DNA of 64,000 nucleotides from Celoporthe dispersa (GCA_016584495.1 WAID01000003.1:7005788-7069787); one strand, 5' to 3'; positions 44,985-57,128 are shown, numbered from the stretch's first letter. Made by a program: numbers and translations. Notes: generated by a model not told the origin, from the letters alone.

Positions 44985-46703
44985 CTACGCAAGCAGCTCT
45001 CGCGCCACATCATACGTGTTCATATATGCAATCCCTTCCTTTCTCCATGTATCCGGCTCGACCCAGGGACCGGTGACGTTAAGCACCATGTTCGTGGGCT
45101 CATCGAGGCTATACTTGGGCCAGCTCGGCAGGGGCAGCGCGTCGACCTTTTTCAGCGCGTCCCACGCCGCAGGCAGGTTGGGATCGAGGTTGTGCACGAA
45201 GCTGATGTACGCGATGGCGATGCTCCTCGCGATCCTGAGGTCATTGTCGTACGTCGGGCTGGGCCCGAGCAGCCCGCTGATGTTCTGGAAGCTGAAGGCC
45301 ACATTGTCGAAATGCGGGGCCCCCCTGAGCGGAGTCTCGCTCCAGAGCCGCGTGTCGAAGCGGTACGAGTAGACGTCCTGCCCGCCTGTTCCTGCGTAGA
45401 GCTCGCACATCTTGCGGCGGCCCGAGTGCATCACCATATCCCCTCCGATGGCGGCGCCCCAGCGCCAGACGAGGCCTTGGGCTGGGAAGACGGAGCAGTT
45501 CCAGATATACATGGGGGGCTCGATACAGGGATCATTCGGGTAGAGCTCGAGGAACTTGCGGATCGTGGGCGGCGAGAGGGCATAGCTACGCCACCACATG
45601 AAATCGTTGAAGAGGTCTTGTTCTGTGTTTGGGCCGGTCGGCGAGAAGCCAGTGCCCTCGTCGGTGTTGGTGCCTGTGATGAGAGGAACGGCGTTGAACT
45701 TTCCATCACGAATCAGGGTGCTCGGATAACCTGTGAGGAAGTCTCCGTCTATGAGTGGGTTCCAGACCTGCGTGGGCGCGGCGGCGAAGAGTGTGTCCTG
45801 GTCAAGGCCTCGCAAGCAAGGTAGTATCGTCGATGATGTCCAACCTGCAGTCGTCCAGCAGCCCACCGTCCGGGTCAGATTCTCGACGGGGACCGCGTAG
45901 TAAGCCAAATCTTGAACCTGACACCCTGTCTTGTTATTAGTGGGAAAAGATCACTCGCAAGACGTAATATGACTTCAGGTACCTGTCGGCCCGCCGCTCT
46001 CCATGATGGCTCCGCGGTACAAGCCATCGTCTCGACCCTCATAACTAAAGTGCTGATACGCGATGCTCTGCGCACCAGCACTCTCGCCCCAGACAACCAC
46101 CCGCTCTGGATCGCCTCCAAAGGCAGCGATGTTCTCTTGGATCCAGTGCAAAGCTAGCCTCTGATCCAGCAGGCCCGCGTTGCTGGATCCTTCGGCCACC
46201 AGCCCTGGAGTCTGCAGGAAACCCCACATCCCCAGGCGGTAGTTCATGTCCACGGCGATGACGGGCTGGCCCAGGTCTTGACTGACCTTCACGATACCGC
46301 TGAGGTTATACTGAGGGTCAGCAGTCGAGCCAGTGTACAGCCCGCCGCCAAATATCCACACCAGAACCGGGAGGCTTGAGGAGAAGTTCCCAGAGGGCCG
46401 GATGACGTTGATGTTAAGACAGTCCTCGGAGATGTTGAATGCAGTGTGGTACTGCATACAGCTGTACCCGTACTCAGAGGCATCTCGGACACCCTCGAAC
46501 GAGGTGTTGATGCTCTGAGGCCATCGGAACCGCAGATCTCCCACCGGCGGCTGAGCATAAGGCATGCCGAGGAAGAGGTCTTGGTCCCATTCGGGTAGAT
46601 AACGGCCCTGATAGGTGCCATTTTTGGTCGTGGCGAGAGGCGCGGATATTGAAGCTGCAGCCAGCTGCAGTAGAACTGCTGCCGCCAGCAGAGGAGCGTA
46701 CAT
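44985..46703 (-). CDS. Type-B carboxylesterase/lipase (cholinesterase-like), secreted
   Basis: Two exons, 46703-45983 and 45925-44985, with a 57-base intron (GTACCT...CACTAAT...CAG). 553 residues. The signal peptide is MYAPLLAAAVLLQLAAASIS. The alpha/beta-hydrolase core has FLGMPYAQPPVGDLRF, SEDCLNINV, VWIFGGGLYTGS (oxyanion hole) and the nucleophile elbow WGESAG with Ser at about 208. Downstream are the acid in TGTNTDEGTGF and a His in GAPHFDNV. The family hydrolyses carboxylic esters outside the cell or in the secretory pathway. Numerous N-x-S/T sites fit secretion. The start is preceded by a GA/CT repeat. The C-terminus ends abruptly after ARELLA. A hydrophobic tail may continue in the next frame. 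Confidence 0.93.
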
Positions 46704-46778
46704 GATGGAGAAGGCAGTCTGTCTGTCAGCTTGGTCTTCTGTGCCGGTAATGAGAAGTGTTGAGCACAGCGAGGAGCG

Positions 46779-46809
<31 letters not shown>

Positions 46810-48014
46810 CCTTTTTCATTCTTTCCCCTCCTTCTTCCCACGAGACTCTCCCGCGTTAAATAGCGTCTCAAAGGAACATATGATAGAGTATCATCGTCGT
46901 GGCTTCATTTACCACAATCCAGCAAGTGCCAAGGCCTAGCTATTCTTCCGGGAGACGGCCACGATGCAGATTGGAGGAAAATCATCCAACCTGGGTCACT
47001 AGCGACGTGCAGCCGCTGGTGGAGGCACAATAGGCTGGCTAGTGTACCCCAAGGGCATATGCGGGGTTCGTTGGTGAAGGGTGATGTTGAAATTACCAAG
47101 GCAGGAAGCGAGCGGTGAGCAGCGGTGGTTCAGAAGGCGAATATGGCCGGTGAAATTTCTCTTGATCCATATGCTCTTGCAGATAGTGTTTGTGCATGTG
47201 CTGGATGTTGAAGTGATGTCAGGAAGTATTTGCTGTGAGATCCTAGGCTGAGGCAGCATGTAGAGGGCGGCGTATCAAACCCCTGACGGGCAACCATGCA
47301 AACTAGATCAGACTACTATGTATGTTAGTTTTTGCTCAAGGCTCCTTCATTAGATTTTTTTTTTTTTAGATCTGTCTGAGCAGAGGTGAAGCTTTTGCTC
47401 TGGCCTGAAACCCTATCTCCAGGCTGCCTTCACCGTTAGATGAGTAACACGGTGATAATTACATGCCAGCGCATAAGCTCCAGATGTCATGCCTCAAGAC
47501 AAGGCCAACTCTCCCTCTCAAGCTAAACCTCGAGCTCATGATTGAACCTGCACATGATCTTCGACAAAATCAGCTGTAAATTACGCCTTTGAGTCAAATT
47601 ATCACAGGTAATACAAGATTGCGCTGCCTTCGCTTGCCTGCTGTCATGGCTGTAGGCGTCTTGTCCTGTCTGAACATTGTTTAGAATCGGGGCGTTCACA
47701 GCAAATAGGATCATCTCAGTAACAAAAATGCGTCCTTCACGGCGTGTAAATATGTCACATTGTGCTCTCGTAGAAGGCGCTGCTCAGACACGCGTTCGAC
47801 TTCAGTCGTTCTTGGCCTGGCGTGTGGTTTGAAGGTTGCACCTACCAAAAACGCTGTAGGAATGTCCACCCATCAAGGTAGGAGCTTCCCAGCCCAGGAC
47901 TAGTTACATCAACGTCTGCTTATTTTTTTTATCCATGCAGAACTGACTTGTTTATCACGAATTGGACTTGGCCAACATCCAAAACACAGCATCAGTCCCC
48001 AAAGCACTCACACA
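46704..48014. other. Intergenic region between divergent genes
   Basis: Contains the esterase promoter side and the upstream region of the kinase-fold gene. A TATA-like TATTTAAC is visible on the minus strand near 46853-46860. No ORF with a recognisable domain. Confidence 0.55.
46779..46809. repeat. (CT)n plus T run in the esterase leader
   Basis: A run of CT dinucleotides followed by about ten T residues. It lies about 80-105 bases upstream of the esterase ATG and reads as A-run plus GA repeat in the gene's sense. Confidence 0.85.
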
Positions 48015-49179
48015 ATGGCAAGTCGCCAGCCCTTGGGGGATACTGTCTCTGTAGGCGACAATAATGGAAGCAGTTGCGATGTGGAAAGCATCTCCGGATC
48101 TTCTTGCACGCAGTTGCAAGACAATGCCGAGGTCGGGAGTAATCCGTGCGAGGATTCCAGAGGTCAGCCCACCGAGTCCGCAGAGAACATGGATGGGGCC
48201 GGAGAAGATCAGCACGCCCAAGACGACCAGAACGCGACGCGCAGCCCTACAGCTAGAGTCGCTATCGAACAAGGCTGCTTCATCTGGGCTCCAGCAGCTA
48301 CACCTAGTCAGCACTGGCCCTGCGCACGATATGCAGTCATCACATCGGAGGGGAACATAGTCTACAAATATCTCACGGTCATGGAAAAATTGGAGCATGG
48401 CATCGACTGTCGTCGGCCGGGGTTCTTCCAATCGCGAGAGTTCATCGAAATGGTTCGTGCGAGTCTCTCCCTCGCCGTCTGGTCCGAAGTAGTGACTAAT
48501 CAAATACTTCTAGGGACCACTCCGCCTTAGGTCTGGGGACTGGAACACCGCGAAACTGTACCTGTTCAGACGTAACAACAAGCTGGCCTATAAGGTCTTT
48601 CGACCGGTGCTCAAGATCTTGCCACGCCTCAGCGAGCAGGCTCTCTGGCCCGGGAAGCCCTACTTCGACCTGAACGACCTGGACCCATGGCTGGATTACC
48701 CTGATGACCTGGAGAAGCATGCAAGGCTCATCCCATGTCTGCACGAATCCATCTTCGGCGGAAAACCAACGGTCGCGAAGCTTTGGCTGACGCCTGCCTG
48801 TGTGCCTCGACGCATTGAGACGGAAATGATGGCATACAAAGCCTCTGCAGGAACGGACCTCACGCCTGAGTTCATCGGCCACGTGACAGAACGCGGACGC
48901 GTTATTGGATTCCTGATGGAGTTCGTCCAGGACGCTCATAAACCTGTGTGGAGAAGGGATAAAGAATTGTGTCGCGTAGCTCTGCGGCGATTCTACGAAG
49001 CGACGGGCTGGCTTCGTGCCGATAGGGGGAATTCCAGGCACAACTTCCTGATCAAAGACGGAAAAGCCTTGCTTATCGACTTATCGACGGCCCTTCTACC
49101 CACGGACGTCCAAGGTCGTCCCCAGGGCTGGGTTGAAGAAATTCTAGGCGAAGGCTTCGGCAGTTGTTGGGCCCTGTAG
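48015..49179 (+). CDS. Kinase-fold (PKL superfamily) protein with degenerate catalytic loop
   Basis: Two exons, 48015-48452 and 48514-49179. The 61-base intron has a GTTCGT donor, a CTAAT branch site and a TAG acceptor. 367 residues. Residues 1-95 are Ser/Asp/Glu/Gln-rich and disordered. The rest resembles fungal kinase-like proteins: KLYLFRRNNKLAYKVFRP (beta strands with a Lys), then ETEMMAYKAS, FIGHVTERGRVIGFLMEFV, and a catalytic-loop region around residue 316 reading DRGNSRHNFLI, followed by ALLIDLSTA in the metal-binding position. In active relatives the loop starts His-Gly-Asp. Here these residues are replaced, although RHN is kept. It may be a pseudokinase. The target is unknown. It has no signal peptide or membrane helix. 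Confidence 0.65.
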
Positions 49180-50760
49180 TTTGTGCACCACAATAGATTA
49201 TTATGATATTTCTAGAGGTGGCGGATACAGCTAGGACGAGCGGTTCTGTATTGATTAGTAGCAAGAACAAGGTGTCTTATTAAGTAAGCGATTAGTTTAA
49301 ATGTTTATAATAAAGGGTTAGCAGCGGTCCTACCTGTCTAAACACTACAAACTTAATTGTCTACCCAGATCAGTTGAAGCCGCTAATATGAAGAGCGTCA
49401 GGGAGGAGGCGGTTGGTAATATCAGGCACTGACTGCTGCAAGGAGTCCAAGACCAGAAAGCCTCCACACAAAGCTCACCAGGAACAGCCCGTCGTCAGGT
49501 CACCGATAAATCCGTCGAGCATCACGGCGGAGCAGCGTCTCGTGCAGCGACGAGCAAACACTCAATACGTATTTTCTGAAAAACGCATGCCAGCATACCA
49601 ATGTCAGATATGAATTACTACTCGGATGGTCATGTTACGCGTGGTATGAATCCCCTGTAGCTTTCTCCAGGTCCCAGGCCGGAGGCTTATTATAAATAGC
49701 CATGCTTTAATGTCCGTATGCCAAGACCATGCACGCCAGCCATTCGCTAATCTTGCTTCAACAACAAGAAGTCACCCATGGGGATGGGGTCCTGCACGGT
49801 TATCTCTGTCATCCTTTGTTTAACAGAAGATGCCGAGCATCCTGTTGTGGTCTGTGCATGAAAACCTTGGAAAACACTCGCTAACAAACGCCCACTTTTG
49901 AAAGGAGCAAAATTTCCGCCTCGGGGCTCCAAAGTCAGGGCGGTTGAGAGGGTCCCACTATGGCCCGGCAGTTTGCAATATAGTACCACGATTCTAGAAC
50001 GTGGACTTGGTGGTGTTGCCATTCTAGACCCTCGACTCGGTCCCAATGCCCACAACAAGACTCGGCACCTTGATGCGGAACCTTCCAGGACCAGGGCGAG
50101 GAATTTACCCGTTATGGACTCTGGAGCCGGGACAAAGGTGGGCCTCCCAGTCTATAATCTCCGCATTGGTTGCCAACCACGTGTCGGCCATGTTATCATG
50201 GTACGCACTGTAGCATCGTTCGGGTTGTTCATAAGTCCGTATGTCATACCATAGCAGATATCCTGCGTGGATGGAGGGAGGAGCTGGGATCCCAGGTTGA
50301 AACCGTAAGAGCCGGTTAGCCGCAGTACGTTGACCCTGGCCGGAGGTACAGCAGTACCACGAGATAACGCAATACAAGGGATCAAACAGACTGACTGTTT
50401 GACAGCATGTTATCTTGCAACAGCGGCTTACCATCGCCACATGGGCGAGCTGCTTAGCGACCCTGCACACCTTAAGTCTCAACCTCCCGAGGCCTCGATC
50501 CACTGGAGCCGTCCAGCCCTTTTCTAATGTGACATCGTCGGCTCCACAAGGATGGATCTCTCAGGAGATTCAATGGGCGGGCAGGGGAGCGATACGCATA
50601 GTTCAGGGGAGGGCTGTGGGTAGAATCGCATTCGTTAAAATGCATGTCGTGGTTAGGTCGTTGTCGGTTTCTGTAAAAAAGAGCCGCAAGGGACGTCAAC
50701 GTACACTGCTGCTACTTCCCAACCCTTTCCCTCCCCGATGCTATTATATCGCAAACCAAT
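49180..50760. other. Intergenic region, no supported gene
   Basis: Short ORFs on both strands with no domain or clear splicing. The last 40 bases hold a TATTATA sequence close to the next ATG. Confidence 0.55.
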
Positions 50761-52167
50761 ATGGGCTTCAAAGTCATTGTTATAGGCGGCGGCCTGGCTG
50801 GCCTCGGAATCGCCCACTGCTTCGCCAAAGCTGGAATCGACTATGTTGTTTTGGAACGCAATGAGGAGATCTGCGTTCCCGATGGGGCGTCCATGGCGAT
50901 GTGGCCTCACAACGCCCGTATCCTCGACCAGCTAGGCTTGCTGGAAGGAGCACAGGCACTGGACTGTCATATCAAGCTGAAGACCAATGTCAGAAAAGAT
51001 GGCTCGGTTCTCGGAAAGAGCAATATGATGGAAACTATTGGTCTCAGGTCAGTTTCACCGGGATGAACAACATGGCGGTATGGCCGTGCTGACACGCAGC
51101 AAAGGCTCGGACACGACTGGATGTGCTTCCACCGGCCAGAGTTCCTGAAATTTCTGTACGACCAACTGCCGGACCGCGAAGCACGTATATTAAGCGGGAA
51201 GGCTCTGGACAAGATCGAGACGACATCAGAGGGCGTCCGCGTGACGTGCAGGGATGGGAGTATTCACCAAGGCTCGATCGTCCTGGGCGCAGACGGCGTG
51301 AACAGCTCAGTGAGAAAACACCTTGCCAGTGAGCTGTCAGACCAGAAGCTCGCCAAGCCATTCACAACGTCATACCGTGGCCTGTTCGGCTGGTCAACGT
51401 GGACCAAGGGTATCGAAGAAGGGCATCTTTACGAGATGCATGGGGACAAGACGAGCATCCAGTTGATACCAGGCAAGGACATGGTGATGTTCCTTGTGTA
51501 TGACCGCCTGCCAGCAGACACAAAAGACAGCGTGCGATGCTCAGATGAGGAGAAGGAAAAGCTCGCGAAAGAGGTGGCTGACTACTTTGTCACGGACACT
51601 GTTCAGTTCAAGGACCTATGGGGTCAAGCCCAGTGGTCCTTCTGCTCCGGGCTCGAGGAGGGCACGGCTGAGAAGTGGTACGGAGATCGGCTCGTGCTGG
51701 TGGGCGACACGGTGCACAAGATGACACCAAATGTCGGGCTTGGCTTGAACAGTGGCTGGCAATCCGCTGCCGTACTGACGAACGGACTTCGTCGTCTACT
51801 ACAGGAAAACCCTGAGCCCAGCACGGAGGCGCTGAACGCGGTCTTCAAGGAGTATCAGGACATAAGGAAAAAGGATGCGTCAGACATGGTTGAAATTTCG
51901 GGGCTTTACACAAGAGTTGTCGCGTGGAATAACCCAGTGTGGAAGTTTGTGGACCAGTATGTCACCAAGTATATCGGGGGTGACAACAAACTACTTGATC
52001 TCCTCATGATACCGATGGTCAGGAAAGGTAATGCCCTGGATTTCTTGAGCGAGAATCACTTCCGAACTGGAACCACGACGTGGGTTAAAGGGCAGACAGT
52101 GGTCCCGAAGGAGACTGGACTCATCGAGAAGACCTCAGGGATGAAACCTGCGGAAGTCGCCGCATGA
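50761..52167 (+). CDS. FAD-dependent monooxygenase, PaxM-like
   Basis: Two exons, 50761-51047 and 51105-52167, with a 57-base intron (GTCAGT...GCTGAC...AAAG). 449 residues. The acceptor at 51104 is chosen because it alone keeps phase with LGHDWMCFHRPEF. The CAG a few bases earlier would shift the frame. Signatures: GGGLAG at 9-14, the ERNEE acidic strand end, GADGVNSSVR, and GDTVHKMTPNVGLGLNSGWQSA (GD motif). The KMTPN version of the GD motif is usual in fungal PaxM-type epoxidases and hydroxylases acting on terpenoid or polyketide substrates. No prenyltransferase, cyclase or synthase gene accompanies it in this window, so a pathway cannot be named. The C-terminal helix region (VWKFVDQYVTKYIG) may associate with membranes. 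Confidence 0.9.
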
Positions 52168-52733
52168 AATCGCATGACCTACCGACCGGAGGTTAAGGGA
52201 GAAGTCCGTGTATACTCTGAAGGATATTTATATTACTCGACCGGCAATCTTTGTGTATTCTTTGGTAGTTCCCACGCACACATACTCAAAATATTACTGC
52301 CCTCTAGCATACAATAGGAACAAAGTGATGCTAGTGGAATATCAGCGTTATTTTGAAGTTGGGTATCGTCTAGCCTATACTGATCGGGCGGGATAATAGT
52401 AAGTGTTTGAGTTAACTGTAGTCAGTATTAACTAGGTTTGGTGTCCCTTTCTCAAGTCTCTTCTTCATAGTATTATTGTTCTAGAAAATCCGTACTAGCC
52501 TCGTCCGTGAGGCAAGACTAAGCGTAGTCTCTGGATTGCGACTCATCGATCAGCAGTGACTTAGGCGAAGTAGTTACCTACCAGCGAGTAATTATCAATT
52601 GTCTGGTGAGACCGAAAATTCCTCTTTTCTACTTATATATTCCGAGACCTTCCCTAGCATGTATCCCCCCCTTCTTTCATGAACGATTTATTCCAGATCA
52701 TTTTGAACTCCCTTTCGCAACCGCATATCCATA
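52168..52733. other. AT-rich intergenic region
   Basis: AT-rich, no supported gene. A small ORF at 52208-52396 has no features. The drop in GC continues into the SET-domain pseudogene. Confidence 0.6.
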
Positions 52734-53802
52734 ATGACCAAGAAAACTACTGCTAGTACGAAGAAGAAAAGGAGGGTGTTTCTGAAAAGCAAAACCTCCA
52801 AGGGCACGCGAATTTTGTCCGAACATCCTGTGCTCATCTTACGTGCGTGTCAGGAGAAGCTTTTACTCACTTTCTAGAGGCAATTCAATACAGGCAGCGA
52901 GACACGAAACGTCTAATTGAGGAGCTCCCACACAACTCGGACCACCTCGACCCCTCGACGCCCGGAAACGTCATGGAGCTTGCCGCTTCTGAAGGCTTTA
53001 CCGGGATCAAACAAAACGCTGATGAGTTACAAAAATCCATATTACTCTTCGCCAAGTTTTTAACAAATTCTTTTCTTATCAAGGACAGAGACGGCCAGGA
53101 GGCTATGGCCATCTTCGCCAAATTAGTGGCATCAACCACTCCTGCATTCCCAACGCTCATTTCTCATGGAACACAGAGACAAGGACGGCGTCTGTCTACG
53201 CTGTTTGTGATATCAAGCGCAACGAGCAGGTCCTATTCAACTACCTCGGCAATGAAGTCTTCAGCACAAAGAAGGAGAGATGTGCCTCCCTTTTGGAGCA
53301 GTGGGGCTTCCGCTGCACATGCGCAGCTTGTACTAAAGACACGAAGAGTACAGATAGTCACTATGTGGCAGTGAGAAAACTTTTGGCCTCGATGTATAAG
53401 ATTTGTGATGAGTACAAAGATTTGTGATGAGTACAAGAAAGGCATCACCACGGCTGCACAGCTAAAGCCACGCCTCTTCAAAATCCAGAAAATTCATGAT
53501 CTCTTTAAGGTTGCTAGCCTTGGAAGATATGATCTATCTTCATTGTTGGTTGCTTCACACACATAATCCGTAACAAAATAGAACTGTAACTAACCAAAAC
53601 ATCTTTCTACAGCCACCAGAACGCTGCCTAGTTGCACTTCGTCACTGGTGACCATGAGGCTGCACTTATACATGCCAAGAGGAGTGTTGAGACCCAACAG
53701 ATATTTTATGGCCAGGATAGAGTCAACACTCAGTGGATCCGCGATAGGTTCTACCGGCTACCTGCTGCTCTTATGAAGCATTTCCGGGTCCTGTTGGAGT
53801 AG
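52734..53802 (+). pseudogene. SET-domain protein pseudogene
   Basis: Pieces of a fungal SET-domain (protein lysine methyltransferase-like) gene lie in different frames. From the ATG at 52734: KGTRILSEHPVLILRACQE, then a stop. From 52847 in another frame: FLEAIQYRQRDTKRLIEEL. From about 53131: INHSCIPNAHFSWN, the hallmark SET motif, through VLFNYLGNEVF and the post-SET Cys cluster FRCTCAACTKD. A 19-base tandem duplication at 53399-53436 then shifts the frame into TGATGA. Beyond it, KKGITTAAQLKPRLFK resumes. At 53640-53802 TGDHEAALIHAKRSVETQQI gives the usual C-terminal helical part, ending at TAG. The breaks are too many to be single-base errors. The region is AT-rich compared with its neighbours. 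Confidence 0.8.
53399..53436. repeat. 19-bp exact tandem duplication inside the SET pseudogene
   Basis: Copies at 53399-53417 and 53418-53436 are identical (AGATTTGTGATGAGTACAA). As 19 is not a multiple of three, the duplication shifts the frame and brings in a stop pair. Confidence 0.95.
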
Positions 53803-54268
53803 GTGTTGAAGCTGGTTCAGCTAGTAGACATCGTGACAGTGCTACAGGTAATTAACACCCAGGAAAACATAGACGAGAGAGGATAGAGCCTAATACTACA
53901 AGAATTGCGAAAATCATCACAAAAAGGTGTACCAGAAATATTAACTACCTATCACATGGGCTCCAAGTATGCATTTCATGGAGACGAGTGGGTAAAATCA
54001 ATGATATCAATATTGACATTGTGCATGGCAATAAATGTCTCGGCCTTCAAGGTACTTAAGTACCAAGTACTGCTGCTATCAGAGGGAGGATACCGCTTAC
54101 TAATTCAGACCCACTGAGACTGGCCAATCGAGTGACATGGATAGAAAATAACGGGTGACCTAGAATGACCTCGGTCCTAAAGCTAAGCAATCTACAGCTT
54201 CCTTTTCTCACTTCACAAAGCTCTCCTTACTGACGAGAATTGACCTGCAACCCCCTCGCACACTCGAA
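53803..54268. other. AT-rich intergenic region
   Basis: No supported gene. A 70-codon ORF at 53905-54117 has no recognisable feature. Confidence 0.6.
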
Positions 54269-54790
54269 ATGCTTTGTCAGGGTTGCGCGAGCCTGCTCCG
54301 AGGCCACCGTGCCGCTGCTGCACCGACTCGCGTCGCCAAACGAGTCCTGTCAAGTTCCCCAGCTAGCCGAGGACGCGCCCTGTCCATGTCGACCGCAGCA
54401 GCAGCCTGGCAGCGAAATCCCCCGCGAACCAGAACGATCCCCTCAATACCGTCCCCAGCAGCACGAAGCTTCCACCCAGCAACCGCGTTCCACAGACCAG
54501 CCGCCTCCCCCGCCGAGTCAGAATCGCCGTCATCTGCAACCCCCGAGAAGCCAGACTTCCTTGACGAAGCAGAGTCTGTAGTCTGGGACCGCCTGGTGGC
54601 GGAGTTCAGCCCTGTCGAGCTGGTGGTGCAGGATATATCAGGCGGGTGCGGATCGATGTACGGAATCGAGATCAGTTCGGAGAAGTTCCGCGGTGCGAAC
54701 ATGCTGAAGCAGCAGAGGATGGTGAACGCGGTGCTGGGGGACCTGATGAAGGGGTGGCATGGATGTCAGCTCAAGACGAGGGTGCCATGA
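54269..54790 (+). CDS. BolA-like protein, mitochondrial (BOL3/BOLA3 type)
   Basis: 173 residues, one exon. Residues 1-75 are rich in Ala, Arg and Ser with no acidic residues, a mitochondrial presequence. The BolA domain covers about 95-171. It has DRLVAEFSPVELVVQDISGG, the GGCGSMYGIEI strand with the Cys that marks the BOLA3 type, and QQRMVNAVLGDLMKGWHGCQL with the conserved His. BOL3 proteins assist transfer of [4Fe-4S] clusters in mitochondria, usually with a monothiol glutaredoxin or NFU1. The start at 54269 places the leader in frame. The gene is intact and sits between two broken genes. Confidence 0.92.
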   Translation: MLCQGCASLLRGHRAAAAPTRVAKRVLSSSPASRGRALSMSTAAAAWQRNPPRTRTIPSIPSPAARSFHPATAFHRPAASPAESESPSSATPEKPDFLDEAESVVWDRLVAEFSPVELVVQDISGGCGSMYGIEISSEKFRGANMLKQQRMVNAVLGDLMKGWHGCQLKTRVP

Positions 54791-56048
54791 CGAGGCTGGC
54801 CATATGGGTCTGGTCACTAGTCTGACAAGGAAACACTCAACATTTGGCATAAGTCCATGGGTGGTGGACACTTGGATGATACTGTTTGTGCGGAGGCGGT
54901 CTGTGCAATCCGATGGCAATGATAGGTCGACATCTCGATATCAACAACCACCTGATTGTCTCCACAAACATGTACACAGAGGTCTGTCACTAGAAGGTGC
55001 GGCTATGGATCTGATCTGGAGACATGGTGTCACTACCTCAGACAACAGCACCACAGGGCACAGGGGTCTATGGGTGCATAGGTCAGGGTCTGGGGTGGAG
55101 GCGGCACTGGACTCGGAATGCTTATTGAGGGCTCTGCAGCAGAACATCGCCTGAAGGTATTATCGAGTGGCTGAATGGAGTATTTCCATCATGGCCCTCA
55201 TTCTGCCCTCTGCCATGTCCATACCATCTTCTCAAATGTGGTTGGAAATGCCCATGTTTTTATATCAGCAACGAAGACGCGATTAGGACGCGTCAAAGGG
55301 ACAACACAAATGAGGACTCCTTGCTATTGCTCCCAATCCAAGCCAAGTCCACTCAGCCTACTCGTGTCCATTGGTCTGACTGTTGCCATCCTGCCCAAAT
55401 GCCTTGACAGTCTGGTTGCTCTGTGCTGGCCTCAGGATTTGCTGGAGGAGGAGGGGCTCTCTCCAGCATCCACCACCGGCTCTGGTGTCTCGACAGTGGG
55501 AAGATCTTCCTCATGCTGTCCTGCTTCTTTCTTCTCACAGCGCCAGCACTTTCCGCCCTGTGGCCATTTTTCTTTGAGGGGAGGTGGGAAGTCTGGGAGC
55601 AGCCAGCATTGTCGTCCAGAGTTTGCAGCTTTGAGACAGCCTCTGTCGTCGAGGGAGGGGCCGAGGGGGGTCAGGTAGTGCTGGAGGTAGAGAGAACAGA
55701 AGTCAGTATGGGGTACTCCCACGATAATGCGAAGGGTTCTCCTTGGACAGAAGGCTTTGTGATGGGGTTTAAATGCTACATGGTGTGGGAGTTTCTTACA
55801 CCGCAGTCGAGAGTAAAATTCACCCAGCGACACATGTTGGACTCCAGCTCGGAAATGTTGATGGAAAGGTGGAAGTTGGTGTATTACTTTGGACCTAGAG
55901 TGTCAGGTGTGGTATTAGTGGGTGGGTATAAGTACTGGAGTAGGTTGGAAGACGCGTTTTACTCACAGTATGTTCAATAGAAGGTGAGGTGGGATTGAAG
56001 GGGTACATCGGGACTATTGATGCGATGGACAACCTCAAGGACCGACTC

Positions 56049-56080
56049 ACTCACACACACACACACACACAACCCCCCCC
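56049..56080. repeat. (CA)n microsatellite followed by a C run
   Basis: About eleven CA units followed by AA and eight or more C residues, in a gene-free stretch. Confidence 0.85.
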
Positions 56081-57128
56081 CCTCTCCTCTTTTCAAATAA
56101 TGGCCTTTACTTTACTAGCTGGGTCATTCACACGATTCATCGTTCTAGTAAATTCAGGATATATCGTTCTGACCTCGATGCACCTCGATGCACCCCCCCC
56201 TTCCCTCCTCCATTCCCAGCCCCCCAAACCTAGGTTACTTTATGTGGCGAAACCCTTAGATATGAGGTGTCAGAGGTGGATTCAGGCTTGAAGGATAAGG
56301 AATCAAGTAGCAGCTAAATTTTGCAAAACATGTCAATATATCTAAATGAACGGGGTGTCTCTAGCTTCTCTACGTTTACAAGGCTCTGGTAACCTTAAAT
56401 TTGTTTTCGGTTCTCCCTAATGACCGAGGGAGGATCTGAAGCGGATGAGGCTGCATTAGCCGCTGGACGAAGTTCACTCTCATCCTGTATTTCCGCCAGT
56501 CTTGATGATTACAGGGTATACTGCATGAGTTTTCCTGGGGGTGTGGGAGAGCATCTCTTGGCTGGGAAGGATTTATTGATTCCAGAGCCGAAATGTGAGA
56601 GAGAGGACCTATTGGCTAGGGGTGCCTGATTGCTTCTTTTTGGGGGGTATGTGCCGTTTCAATCATCGATAAAGATGGCACTGCTAGTGACTCAGTGCAG
56701 AGATCAGCACTGTTTAGGCTCTGAGAAGCCATATCACATATATTTTTTGTTCCTTGGAACGCTGGGAGCTCTGCCTCTACCACGGTCATGCACTCTAAGA
56801 AACGTGCCTGAAGCTGGCCGCAGCTCTCCACGCTGCTTGTCGCAGGTCAATATATATTCGCCCGATCACGTAGACCTTGTCCGAGGAGCCAAGACAAGCA
56901 CGCAGAAACGGATGCATCCAATGTTGGCGCTGCGGCCTTCGGCTAGATTTGAATCTATAATATTTCTGAATCCTTCCCTGCTCATGCTGCAGGGCCACGC
57001 AAGTCCCAAGAGCGAAATTGAGCTGCCTAAGATCGGACACGTCAGTTCGCTGTTAGGGTGCATACAAAGAGGCAGAGAACAAACATCCAAGGAGAAGAAA
57101 AAGGGCCGTGATCGTCGGCTTAGAAGAA

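Noticed and set aside
55423..55980. Overlapping plus and minus ORFs of 185 and 133 codons
   Set aside because: Neither shows homology I can recognise, splice support or a convincing start; kept only as a note in the intergenic entry.
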